35,912 nucleotides of DNA, from contig CACZDC010000013.1 of assembly GCA_902779785.1 (NCBI GenBank), positions 1-35,912 of the forward strand, given 5' to 3'. Source of the stretch: an uncultured Bacteroidia bacterium (lineage in GTDB: Bacteria; Bacteroidota; Bacteroidia; Bacteroidales; UBA932). This document shows positions 23,956 to 31,100 of the stretch, piece after piece. The notes under the pieces are model-generated. The model made no database searches, was not told the origin of the DNA, and saw only the letters and a list, made by a program, of their open reading frames with translations. The translations under genes and the position numbers were made by a program. Within the stretch, counting starts at the first letter, position 1, and each line of letters begins with the position of its first letter.

Positions 23956-23963
23956 CAAATATA
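23956..23963 (-). promoter_or_regulatory. -7 box for the fimbrillin/kinase operon
   Basis: On the - strand this reads TATATTTG, matching TAnnTTTG, with the start codon 25 bases downstream. The best -33 candidate at 19 bases' spacing is TTTC (complement of 23983-23986), one base off TTTG. The divergent hydE promoter lies within the same 79-bp gap, so the two regions overlap. Confidence 0.6.
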
Positions 23964-23993
23964 ATGTTTTTTTCTTTAATTTGAAAATTGTAG

Positions 23994-24001
23994 TACTTTT
24001 G
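23994..24001 (+). promoter_or_regulatory. -7 box for hydE
   Basis: TACTTTTG matches TAnnTTTG and lies 8 bases before the hydE ATG at 24010, giving a very short leader. A TTTC at 23971-23974, 19 bases upstream, is a near match to the -33 element. Confidence 0.6.
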
Positions 24002-24009
24002 CAGAACGT

Positions 24010-25113
24010 ATGGAAGCTCTGGACAAAGACGGGATCGTAGCCCTTCTCAATTCGGAGGGGTCGGAAATGGAGAGCCTCCTTCAGCGCGCGCTGGAGGTGA
24101 AACTCTCTCACGTTGGCAATTCCGTACACTTGAGAGGCCTGATAGAATACAGCAATATCTGCCGTAAGAACTGTCTCTACTGCGGACTCAGGAGCGGCAA
24201 CAGGAAGCTGGAGCGTTACTGCATCTCGGAAGAGGAAGTCCTTTCCTCGGCCCTTCTCGCCCACGAGCTGGGCTACGGCTCAGTGGCCATACAGAGTGGC
24301 GAGAGGGATGATCCCGAATTCGTCAGGAGCATAGAGCACCTCGTAAGGAAAATCAAGGAAATAGACGGGGGCAGCCTCGGAATCACGCTTTCCCTCGGAG
24401 AACAGAGTCCGGAGACATACCGCCGCTGGTTCGAGGCCGGAGCCCATCGCTATCTTTTGAGGATAGAGTCTTCGGACGAAGAACTATACTACAAGATTCA
24501 CCACAAAGACAGCCTGCACTCATTCCGACGGAGGCTGGACTGCCTCGAAAGCCTGGAAAAGACCGGCTACCAGGTCGGGACCGGAGTAATGGTCGGCCTT
24601 CCCTTCCAGAGAGCGGACCATCTCGCCTCGGACCTGCTGTTTTTCAAGCGCATGGACGTCGCGATGATCGGCCTGGGGCCATATATTCCCCATCCCGACA
24701 CTCCCCTCTACCGCTTCAGGAACCTCATACCCTCTCCGGAGAAACGGATGGAAATGACATTGAAGATGATAGCCGTCGCCCGTCTGATGATGCCCGGGAT
24801 CAATATGGTCGCGGCGACCGCCAACCAGACCATAGACCCGAGGGGAAGGGAAAAGGCCATAGCGGCGGGAGCCAATGTAATAATGCCGAACCTCACCCCG
24901 GGAGAGTATCGCGAGAACTATTTCCTCTATCCCGACAAGGCCTGCGTGAAGGATACGCCCGACCAGTGCCAAAGATGCCTGGACATACGCCTCGCGGCAA
25001 TAGGTCACAGGATAATGTACAACGAATGGGGAGACTCCCCCGCCTTCCTGAAAAAACAGGCTACTCGACAGAATGGATGTCCAGAAGATTGTTCAGCAGA
25101 GCATAGACCGTGA
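24010..25113 (+). CDS. hydE: [FeFe]-hydrogenase H-cluster maturation radical SAM enzyme HydE
   Basis: The 367-aa protein has the radical SAM cluster motif CxxxCxxC at C51, C55 and C58 in the HydE-typical context IEYSNICRKNCLYCGLRSGN. Further HydE-like blocks are YGSVAIQSGE, LGITLSLGEQ, HRYLLRIESSDEELY, GTGVMVGLPFQ, GLGPYIPHPDTPL and ANVIMPNLTPGEYRENYFLYPDKAC. HydE helps build the diiron subcluster of [FeFe]-hydrogenases. No hydF, hydG or hydrogenase gene is in the window, so partners must be elsewhere or the enzyme serves another role. The last 53 bp overlap the tail of the convergent regulator gene, and the C-terminal end (CPEDCSAEHRP) may be specific to this overlap. Confidence 0.9.
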   Translation: MEALDKDGIVALLNSEGSEMESLLQRALEVKLSHVGNSVHLRGLIEYSNICRKNCLYCGLRSGNRKLERYCISEEEVLSSALLAHELGYGSVAIQSGERDDPEFVRSIEHLVRKIKEIDGGSLGITLSLGEQSPETYRRWFEAGAHRYLLRIESSDEELYYKIHHKDSLHSFRRRLDCLESLEKTGYQVGTGVMVGLPFQRADHLASDLLFFKRMDVAMIGLGPYIPHPDTPLYRFRNLIPSPEKRMEMTLKMIAVARLMMPGINMVAATANQTIDPRGREKAIAAGANVIMPNLTPGEYRENYFLYPDKACVKDTPDQCQRCLDIRLAAIGHRIMYNEWGDSPAFLKKQATRQNGCPEDCSAEHRP

Positions 25114-25924
25114 GGCCCGCCACCGTCTTGATTCCGGTCTTGCGGCTGATATTCTTGCGGTGAGTGATCACGGTATGGATTGAAATGTTCAGCTGGTCCG
25201 CTATCTCTTTGTTGATCAGTCCTTTGGCCACACAGACCAAAACCTCTTTTTCCCTCGCCGAAAGAGAATTGTCTTCCACGGATTCACGCACATTTCCTTC
25301 GAGGGCGCACTCCTCCAGAAGGATATGCTTACGTATGTCATCCTGAAGCGAAGATATGCCCGACAGCACCCTGTACGCCTCTCTCTGGTCCGCCTCCGCC
25401 GGAAGATGGTTCATAACAAGACTCTTTAGGTCCTCGAGGCTTTCCTCCACCCCTGAATGGTCTTCATCCGGAATGTCGGCGTCAAGGCTGCCGAAATTCG
25501 GGAAGACAGATTCTTCTTCATAAAGGAAATGCTTCTGCAGTTCCTCCTTGAAACCGGTAAAGAATTTCCAGATAACCTTCTGAGTATCTTCCCCGCAGGG
25601 AACGATCATACGCCCGAGACCTGCGGCAAGATCCTTCATTGCCACATCCATATAATAGGTATGGGAAAGGCTGAGATACTTGACTATTACCGAAAGGTCA
25701 GCCTTCTCCAGTTCCTCGCCGGACGGCCGGTAGTCGTCCTGGGAATAGACCCGGCATATCACCAGGAAGGTCTCGGGATCTATGCCGGCCCCCTGGCATA
25801 CATCTGATACAGAGGCGTCTCCATAGCCGAAAGTAAAGCCCATCCGGGTAAAGACACCTATCAGGGACGGATTGCTTTCCAGAAGCTCCGCCATTTTCAT
25901 TCCAGCATCGAACTCAGTTGACAT
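25061..25924 (-). CDS. YtfE/RIC-like di-iron (hemerythrin) sensor fused to LuxR-type HTH
   Basis: The ATG at 25924 was chosen; a TTG six codons upstream would overlap the -7 box. The 287-aa protein has an N-terminal ScdA/YtfE-like segment (residues 15-60). A helical domain follows with a full set of six di-iron ligand candidates in the YtfE order: H88, H132, E136, H173, H200, E204. A LuxR-type HTH lies at about 218-285 (LSAREKEVLVCVAKGLINKEIADQLNISIHTVITHRKNISRKTGI). The combination suggests a cytoplasmic regulator responding to oxygen, NO or iron state through the di-iron site. It is convergent with hydE and overlaps it by 53 bp; both would fit redox- or anaerobiosis-linked control. Confidence 0.87.
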   Translation of the reverse strand: MSTEFDAGMKMAELLESNPSLIGVFTRMGFTFGYGDASVSDVCQGAGIDPETFLVICRVYSQDDYRPSGEELEKADLSVIVKYLSLSHTYYMDVAMKDLAAGLGRMIVPCGEDTQKVIWKFFTGFKEELQKHFLYEEESVFPNFGSLDADIPDEDHSGVEESLEDLKSLVMNHLPAEADQREAYRVLSGISSLQDDIRKHILLEECALEGNVRESVEDNSLSAREKEVLVCVAKGLINKEIADQLNISIHTVITHRKNISRKTGIKTVAGLTVYALLNNLLDIHSVE

Positions 25925-25928
25925 AGCG

Positions 25929-25959
25929 CAAAGATAAGCCAAACGAAAAAAAATTCAAA
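25929..25959 (-). promoter_or_regulatory. Consensus promoter of the di-iron/LuxR regulator, nearly leaderless
   Basis: On the - strand TTTG (complement of 25956-25959) is followed by a 19-base spacer and TATCTTTG (complement of 25929-25936), an excellent Bacteroidetes -33/-7 pair. Only four bases separate the -7 box from the ATG at 25924, so transcription should begin at or next to the start codon. Confidence 0.72.
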
Positions 25960-25988
25960 TCCCAATTTATGGGGATGCCAGCGGAAAG

Positions 25989-26020
25989 TTTGGCTATTCG
26001 GACGATTATTCTTACATTTG
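25989..26020 (+). promoter_or_regulatory. Consensus promoter of the Fic gene
   Basis: TTTG at 25989-25992, a 20-base spacer, then TACATTTG at 26013-26020 form a full-consensus Bacteroidetes promoter. The ATG follows at 26033, so the leader is only a few bases long. This also rules out the TTG at 26018, which lies within the -7 box. Confidence 0.75.
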
Positions 26021-26032
26021 TCTCAGAAGTTT

Positions 26033-27235
26033 ATGAATGATTCTTTAGACAATATCACTAAGGCCGATGCCTGGCAGACCGCAATAGGCCTGCAGGCTGC
26101 AGACAGGCTGAGCACATCGGACTATCTGAGGCAGACAGCGCAAAAACACGTTGAAGGAAAGATTGACATCGGACAAGTCAACGAGCTGATCAACCGCTAT
26201 TACCTTGAAATGAACACTCAGGAGGCGGGAGACTCTGAAAGCGAAAACGCAGACAAGACAGCGGTAAACATCGCAAGAATACTTGTAAATCAGGAAAAAC
26301 TGGATTTCAGCACTGAAGGACTGTCCCTGCTGCATCGTAACATATTTGACGGAGTCTACGAAAACGCAGGTATGCCGAGGCAAGTTGAAGAAACGAAGCG
26401 AGAATGGGTCCTTGGCGGTGACAGCATCAGCTTCCTGAATCCGGAGGTACTGCCAGGCTCATTGGAGTACAGCATTTCGAAGGAAAATAGTTTTCAATAC
26501 GAAAGCGCTTCGACAGAATCACTGATCTCGCATCTATCATCTTTTATTTCAGAAATCTGGCATCTATCCGCCTTCGGTGAAGGAAACACACGCTTTACGG
26601 CAGTATTTACTATACTGTATCTCAATTACTTAGGCGTTGATTTTAAATTTGATACTTTCAAAAATGATTCCTGGTATTTCCACAACGCGCTGGTAAGGGC
26701 GAATTACAGGGATTTAGTGAAGAATATCGATTTTGAACCCATCTATCTCGAGCGTTTCTTCAGGAATTTGCTGCTCGGAGAACAGTGGGATCTAAGGAAC
26801 AGGTACCTGCACGTGCGTCCTGCAGCCGAATGGAGCGTACAACCAAAGGTCAACTCGAGTGAAAGAACAGGACAAGTACAAGTAAAGCACAATACAAGGA
26901 AAGTAAAAGAAGAAGACAAGAAACCGACAAGAAAAATAGAGGAAAACTACCTTGAGAATCCGAATATTCTCTTCCTTGCGGTGGCAATAGGAGAAAAATT
27001 CCTTTCAGTAAGGGAAATTATGGAGGCATTGGGACTGAAAGGCCGTGACAACTTCCTTAAATTATACCTTACTCCGGCACTGAATAACAAACTTGTTACG
27101 CCGCTATATCCCAAGTCTCCGAAACACCCTCGGCAGAAGTATCTGCTCACACAGAAAGGGCTGGAATTCCTCAAAGCGACTGGAGATGAGATGGTCAGTC
27201 GGGTACAGCGCCACCTGTCCCCTAAAAGCATCTAA
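26033..27235 (+). CDS. Fic family protein with altered active-site motif
   Basis: The 400-aa protein has the Fic core at about residues 95-260, including LLHRNIFDGVYENAG (flap region) and ISEIWHLSAFGEGNTRFTAVFTILYLNYLG. A C-terminal winged-helix-like region is present at about 300-395. Fic enzymes usually AMPylate target proteins through the motif HPFx[D/E]GN[G/T]R. Here the residues aligned with His-Pro-Phe are Ser179-Ala180-Phe181, followed by E183-G184-N185-T186-R187. The general-base His therefore appears lost, although His177 lies two residues earlier. It is transcribed alone and could be a regulator, a changed enzyme or an inactive relic. The ORF is intact, and its base composition (more AT than the neighbours) hints at transfer. 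Confidence 0.88.
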   Translation: MNDSLDNITKADAWQTAIGLQAADRLSTSDYLRQTAQKHVEGKIDIGQVNELINRYYLEMNTQEAGDSESENADKTAVNIARILVNQEKLDFSTEGLSLLHRNIFDGVYENAGMPRQVEETKREWVLGGDSISFLNPEVLPGSLEYSISKENSFQYESASTESLISHLSSFISEIWHLSAFGEGNTRFTAVFTILYLNYLGVDFKFDTFKNDSWYFHNALVRANYRDLVKNIDFEPIYLERFFRNLLLGEQWDLRNRYLHVRPAAEWSVQPKVNSSERTGQVQVKHNTRKVKEEDKKPTRKIEENYLENPNILFLAVAIGEKFLSVREIMEALGLKGRDNFLKLYLTPALNNKLVTPLYPKSPKHPRQKYLLTQKGLEFLKATGDEMVSRVQRHLSPKSI

Positions 27236-27251
27236 ATTTGAAACATTAATT

Positions 27252-27286
27252 TTGATACATCAGCTAGATAAGAGCCTGATTATCAA
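27252..27286. terminator. Bidirectional terminator-like hairpin between Fic and UpxY genes
   Basis: TTGATA-c-ATCAG (27252-27263) pairs with CTGAT-TATCAA (27276-27286). This is an 11-bp stem with one bulged C and a 12-base loop, sitting exactly between two convergent genes. The T-rich ATTTTC that follows on the + side, and TTAATGTTT on the - side, fit termination in both directions. Confidence 0.6.
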
Positions 27287-27793
27287 TTAGATTTTCTCAA
27301 GCCACGCCCTAGGCACTCTTGCTCTTGCGAAGAGGCAGTCCAGCAAGCCGACAACGACGTAAAACCTTCCCTGGAACTCAAGTACGTAACCTTCCACGCC
27401 CTTGAGGACCCCCTGAGTTACACGTACTTTTTCTCCCAGGTAAAGAGGCTTGTCAACCAGTCCGCCTTCCTCGACGGACGCTTCAAGGACGCGGCGGAAA
27501 TCCTCCATAGATTTATCCGGCACGAACATCAGCCGGTGAGTCGCGCAGTCGTTCACGAGATTCGCTTTTACACCGCAAAAATGGACCAAATTCAGAGCAT
27601 CGGCCTTATTTGCGCGCAAAAACACAAAGCTCGTGAGGATCGGCTCTTCCACCATCCCCTTCCCTCGGTCGGAACGTCGTGTCCTGGTCGGGACAAAACT
27701 CTCCACGCCAAGCTGCGTGAGCCGGTTCCTTACTCCCAGCTCCGCTCCGTGACGCGTTTTTGCCACAAACCAATATGATTGCTGTTCCGCCAT
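27287..27793 (-). CDS. UpxY-family transcription antiterminator (NusG-like)
   Basis: The ATG at 27793 was chosen over a GTG three codons upstream, giving 168 aa. The N-terminal NGN domain (SYWFVAKTRHGAELGVRNRLTQLGVESFVPTR) and the KOW-like C-terminus (GEKVRVTQGVLKGVEGYVLEFQGRFYVVVGL, about 125-155) are those of UpxY proteins. In Bacteroides these proteins let RNA polymerase read through long capsule operons and decide which capsule is made. Here the gene follows the sugar-phosphate transferase gene (12-bp gap) and ends the - strand unit. UpxY is more often the first gene of its operon. It may act on the + strand polysaccharide genes in trans or on its own unit. Confidence 0.9.
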   Translation of the reverse strand: MAEQQSYWFVAKTRHGAELGVRNRLTQLGVESFVPTRTRRSDRGKGMVEEPILTSFVFLRANKADALNLVHFCGVKANLVNDCATHRLMFVPDKSMEDFRRVLEASVEEGGLVDKPLYLGEKVRVTQGVLKGVEGYVLEFQGRFYVVVGLLDCLFARARVPRAWLEKI

Positions 27794-27805
27794 CGGCCGC
27801 ACTTG

Positions 27806-29131
27806 CTAAAACTTCTTTCCGCTTACTATGCTGAGGAAAGTGAGCCCGAGCACCTTCATATCGAACCAGATCGTATGGTTCCTCAGATAATACAGGTCCA
27901 GATCCAGCCTCGTGAGCATTTTGTCAATCGTGTCGGTATAGCCGTTGTACAAGGTAGCGTAAGAAGTAACGCCGGGACGAATCTGGAAAAGATAATCGTA
28001 ACGGGCATTATATTGCTTGATCTGGTCTATGAAATACTGTCTTTCCGGCCTGTAACCGATAAAAGACATATCTCCCCTGAAGACGTTCCAAAGCTGCGGA
28101 AGTTCGTCAAGATGATGCGCCCTCAGGAAACGGCCTACTTTCGTGAGGCGCGGATCCTCTTCCCCGGAATACAGGGCGGGAGTCCCCGAAGCTTCGGCAT
28201 CGGTGCGCATCGAGCGGAATTTGTAGATATTGAAAGGCTTTCCTCCACGGCCTATACGCTCCTGGACGAAAAGGACGGGGCCGCCGTCTTCCCTTTTGAT
28301 GAGAATCGCACAAACGGCAATCACGGGAGAAAAGACAAGCAGCAGCCCGCCGGAGAGCAGGATATCGAATCCCCGCTTGACCATATGCCCGAATAGTGAC
28401 ATCCTGTCGCGCTGCCGGGCACTCTCAGGCTCTCCATCGTCTTCTCCGCTATCCTCCGTGTTTTTGAAGTCCATCACAGTCCGGGGAAAGAAAACTCCGT
28501 CCACGCCGCCGAAACGCCACTGCAGATTCTCCAGATCCGCGTCGGAGCGGCAGGAATAGACCACATAGTCACGGATGACGCGGCCGTTCATCTCAGGCTT
28601 TCTGGTAAGCAGGCCAATGACGTCGTATCCTTCCTTTTCCAGCTCAGAGGCAAGATTCAGCGAGGGCTCATCCGTCCCGGCCACGAGTGCGGTTTTGCGC
28701 GAAGCCATCTCAGAGGGATTCGGCCCGTGAGCGGACAGAAGCCTCGATGCCACCCTCAGGTATGACAGGGCGCCCCCGGTGAGGATGAAGTCCATCAGCA
28801 TTATCAGCAGATAGTAAGGCGTCTGGGGAAGTTTGACAAGGCCAAATGCCAAGCTTACAACGAGAACGGCTTCCTTGATGAGAATGGCAGCCATAACCCT
28901 GGCGATGGAGCGTACCGTAGCATATTTCTTCACATCCCTGCTGCATCCTGAGACCAAGATTCCGGGAATTGTGCCCGCTGCCGATGCCACGAGCCATTTT
29001 AGCACAAGCACGGTAAAGCCGGGAATAGGCTCTGAAATCCATCGGATAACCAGAATGGAGACAAGTGACGCGGTCAGCGACAAAAGAATATCCTGAAAAA
29101 GTGAAAAATTTATGAAGCTCTGCCTTCTCAT
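27806..29131 (-). CDS. Undecaprenyl-phosphate sugar phosphotransferase (polyprenyl glycosylphosphotransferase)
   Basis: The ATG at 29131 (441 aa) was chosen because a -7 box TATATTTG lies at 29145-29152; a start at 29209 would lie upstream of that promoter. The N-terminal half has several TM helices and a nucleotide-binding-like segment (TALVAGTDEPSLNLASELEKEGYDVIGLL). The C-terminal half (about 250-441) is a bacterial sugar transferase domain: VKRGFDILLSGGLLLVFSP, a YKFRSMRTDAE loop, HHLDELPQLWNVFRGDMSFIGYRPER. The family transfers a sugar phosphate to undecaprenyl phosphate and starts a repeat unit for capsule or exopolysaccharide. The sugar cannot be told from sequence. Confidence 0.92.
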   Translation of the reverse strand: MRRQSFINFSLFQDILLSLTASLVSILVIRWISEPIPGFTVLVLKWLVASAAGTIPGILVSGCSRDVKKYATVRSIARVMAAILIKEAVLVVSLAFGLVKLPQTPYYLLIMLMDFILTGGALSYLRVASRLLSAHGPNPSEMASRKTALVAGTDEPSLNLASELEKEGYDVIGLLTRKPEMNGRVIRDYVVYSCRSDADLENLQWRFGGVDGVFFPRTVMDFKNTEDSGEDDGEPESARQRDRMSLFGHMVKRGFDILLSGGLLLVFSPVIAVCAILIKREDGGPVLFVQERIGRGGKPFNIYKFRSMRTDAEASGTPALYSGEEDPRLTKVGRFLRAHHLDELPQLWNVFRGDMSFIGYRPERQYFIDQIKQYNARYDYLFQIRPGVTSYATLYNGYTDTIDKMLTRLDLDLYYLRNHTIWFDMKVLGLTFLSIVSGKKF

Positions 29132-29144
29132 AGTATACAAGTTA

Positions 29145-29152
29145 CAAATATA
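29145..29152 (-). promoter_or_regulatory. -7 box of the sugar transferase/UpxY unit
   Basis: On the - strand this reads TATATTTG and lies 13 bases before the ATG at 29131. No good TTTG at -33 was seen. Instead a short palindrome CGCGT-TAT-ACGCG (29162-29174) overlaps the expected -33 position, which might be a regulator site. Confidence 0.55.
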
Positions 29153-29203
29153 CCATTTTTTCGCGTTATACGCGCTCCATTTCGCTTTTTTTATGGAAAA
29201 TTC

Positions 29204-29234
29204 TTGCATTTTTGGCTAAGAAGAAGTAATTTCG
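29204..29234 (+). promoter_or_regulatory. Possible promoter of the outer-membrane barrel/polysaccharide operon
   Basis: TTG at 29204-29206, a 20-base spacer and TAATTTCG at 29227-29234 resemble the Bacteroidetes consensus with one mismatch in the -7 box. The inferred 5' leader is about 95 nt and carries the two symmetric elements at 29244-29294. The call is weaker than for the Fic and regulator promoters. Confidence 0.4.
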
Positions 29235-29243
29235 CACTCCGAA

Positions 29244-29294
29244 TGGAAATGATTTCCAAATTCGCTTGTTTTGGGACGATATAGACAGTCCCAA
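29244..29294. promoter_or_regulatory. Palindrome and hairpin in the leader of the barrel gene
   Basis: TGGAAAT-G-ATTTCCA (29244-29258) is a perfect 15-bp odd palindrome placed just after the inferred transcription start, a typical operator position. It is followed by a hairpin with a 7-bp stem, TTGGGAC/GTCCCAA (29271-29277, 29288-29294), and a 10-base loop in the untranslated leader. Together they suggest repressor control and an RNA element. The hairpin could also be where UpxY-dependent read-through is decided. Confidence 0.45.
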
Positions 29295-29335
29295 GGGCGG
29301 AGCCGTGTTTGAATAACGAACGAAAACAGATTATA

Positions 29336-30025
29336 ATGAAAAGAATTGTCGGATTAGCGCTTGCAATCTTCGCCTCCTGCGCAATTGTTTCAGCTCAGAG
29401 CGTAAAGCACAGCCACGAAGGCCGCTTTTATCTGGGAGCGCAGCTTGGACCGATGCTCAACATCAATGAGAACCATTTCTCCTATAAGGAGAACGGAAAA
29501 CCACTGGGACTTATCACCTACCAGGCCGGCATCGTGGGAGGTTATGATTTCAACGACATCTTCGGCCTGCGGCTGAGCGTCTCTTATGCCAAGAACGCCA
29601 GTGCCTGCAACACCAGGAACACTTCCGCCCACGGCTTTTATCCCTACACATTCAGCAGCGTGAATGCTTTCGTGGACGCCATCCTGGATATGCACGGTCT
29701 TTCCGACCTCGCATCTTTCTTCAGAATCAAGCTCTACGGCGGTATGGGCCTCGGCCATTCCTTCAATATGACGGATTCCGGCCACCCCTGGCAGGATGTG
29801 AGCGATCCCAATACGGTTTTCGGTTTCCGCTTCGGTGGAATCGTCGAATACAATTTCAGCGACCACTTCGGTATTTACGGAGACCTCTGCGGCGAGGCAT
29901 ATACAGATAAATACAACGGTCTTATGCCGAGTGCGGAAGAACAGGCGAACGATTATGAAGGTTACGGCGGTTTCCCCTTGGATCTCCGCGGTTTAGTTTC
30001 AGTAGGTGTATTATACAGGTTTTAA
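29336..30025 (+). CDS. Outer-membrane beta-barrel protein
   Basis: The ATG at 29336 gives a 229-aa protein with a clean signal peptide (MKRIVGLALAIFASCAIVSA) and a mature part of alternating amphipathic strands. Examples are RFYLGAQLGPMLNIN, AGIVGGYDFNDIFGLRLSVSYAKN, SFFRIKLYGGMGLGHSF and FGFRFGGIVEYNFSDHFGIYGDL. It ends LRGLVSVGVLYRF with the terminal Phe typical of outer-membrane barrels recognised by the Bam machinery. An earlier TTG at 29309 is not needed. It leads the + strand polysaccharide operon and is followed by an OmpA protein after 3 bp. A porin-like or envelope-organising role is likely, but the exact function is unknown. Confidence 0.85.
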   Translation: MKRIVGLALAIFASCAIVSAQSVKHSHEGRFYLGAQLGPMLNINENHFSYKENGKPLGLITYQAGIVGGYDFNDIFGLRLSVSYAKNASACNTRNTSAHGFYPYTFSSVNAFVDAILDMHGLSDLASFFRIKLYGGMGLGHSFNMTDSGHPWQDVSDPNTVFGFRFGGIVEYNFSDHFGIYGDLCGEAYTDKYNGLMPSAEEQANDYEGYGGFPLDLRGLVSVGVLYRF

Positions 30026-30028
30026 GCA

Positions 30029-31081
30029 ATGAAAAAGCTCGCATTAATCGCTGCCGCTCTCTTTTCGCTTTGCATAGCGGCACGTGCCCAGGAAGAAACT
30101 GAAGACAAGAGCAGCTGGTTCGTGGGTGCCGGACTCGGAATGAATTTCGGCTTCGACGGCCAGCGCAATACGGACCGTGAGACTTCGCACAATGGCGCCG
30201 GCATCGCGGACGACCTATATTTCGGCTACTGGTTCAGTAACTGGGGAGGCTTCCGCGCCGGTCTCCAGGGCCTTTCAATTTCCGACAAATTCACGGATTT
30301 CGGCTACAAGAGATACGAGTATGTCCACGCAGATATGCTTATCCGTGCCCATCGCAACATAATCCCCTACATCCATCTCGGCTGGGCCAGGATAGACAAC
30401 AGCGCCCTGGGCGGAGGTGCCGGTATAGCATTCCCCATCTATATAAGCAAGAGGGTCGCAATCGTCCCGGACATCAAGGCTACCACCTACAGCAGCCGTA
30501 TCTATCAGAATTCCAAGAGTTTCCCCGCACTTACCCTGAGCGCGACCCTGGGCATCAGCGTCAATCTCGGCAGGCCGGTGAGAAAGACCCCTATCGTCAA
30601 CGTGCAGCCCGTGCCCGTGACGGTGGTGGTTCCTGAAGTGCGTCCCACGCTTGTGCGCGACACCGTAGTCGTTGACAAGATTGCGCACAACACCTCCGGC
30701 AGTTCCTCCAAGGGCAGCGGCAATCACGACGTTGACCACCCGGTAATCACCACGATCAGCGCGGAAGCGCTCTTCGACACTAACAGCGACATAGTGCGTG
30801 CCGATGCCAAGGACAAACTCCTGGAAGTTGTCAACTGGATGAAGGAACATCCCGGCAAAGGCATCATCGTGGAAGGCCATACGGACAGCGTCGGCGGCAG
30901 GGAATTCAACCTGAATCTGTCGCTGCGCCGTGCCCAGAGCGTGAAAAATTTCCTCGTGCACAACGGCGCACGCGCTTCGCTCATAAGCATAGACGGCTAT
31001 GGATATTCCCGTCCCGTCGCTTCCAACGACACCCCGGAAGGCCGCCAGAGCAACCGCCGCGTCGAAGTGAGACAGTGGTAA
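30029..31081 (+). CDS. OmpA family outer-membrane protein
   Basis: The 350-aa protein has a signal peptide (MKKLALIAAALFSLCIAARA) and an N-terminal barrel domain to about residue 185 (WFVGAGLGMNFGFDG, LTLSATLGISVNLG). A Pro/Val-rich linker (VNVQPVPVTVVVPEVRPTLV) and a Ser/Gly linker (SGSSSKGSG) follow. The C-terminal OmpA peptidoglycan-binding domain (about 240-350) reads ALFDTNSDIVRADAKDKL, VEGHTDSVGGREFNLNLSLRRAQSV and DGYGYSRPVASNDTPEGRQSNRRVEV. It anchors the outer membrane to peptidoglycan. It starts 3 bp after the barrel gene and probably shares its message. Its linkage to a polysaccharide cluster may reflect a shared surface-remodelling regulon. Confidence 0.93.
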   Translation: MKKLALIAAALFSLCIAARAQEETEDKSSWFVGAGLGMNFGFDGQRNTDRETSHNGAGIADDLYFGYWFSNWGGFRAGLQGLSISDKFTDFGYKRYEYVHADMLIRAHRNIIPYIHLGWARIDNSALGGGAGIAFPIYISKRVAIVPDIKATTYSSRIYQNSKSFPALTLSATLGISVNLGRPVRKTPIVNVQPVPVTVVVPEVRPTLVRDTVVVDKIAHNTSGSSSKGSGNHDVDHPVITTISAEALFDTNSDIVRADAKDKLLEVVNWMKEHPGKGIIVEGHTDSVGGREFNLNLSLRRAQSVKNFLVHNGARASLISIDGYGYSRPVASNDTPEGRQSNRRVEVRQW

Positions 31082-31100
31082 ACAGTTTCAGAAAACAATA

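Noticed and set aside
29132-29209. N-terminal extension of the sugar transferase to 29209
   Set aside because: The extended start lies upstream of the -7 box at 29145-29152, so the transcript would not contain it.
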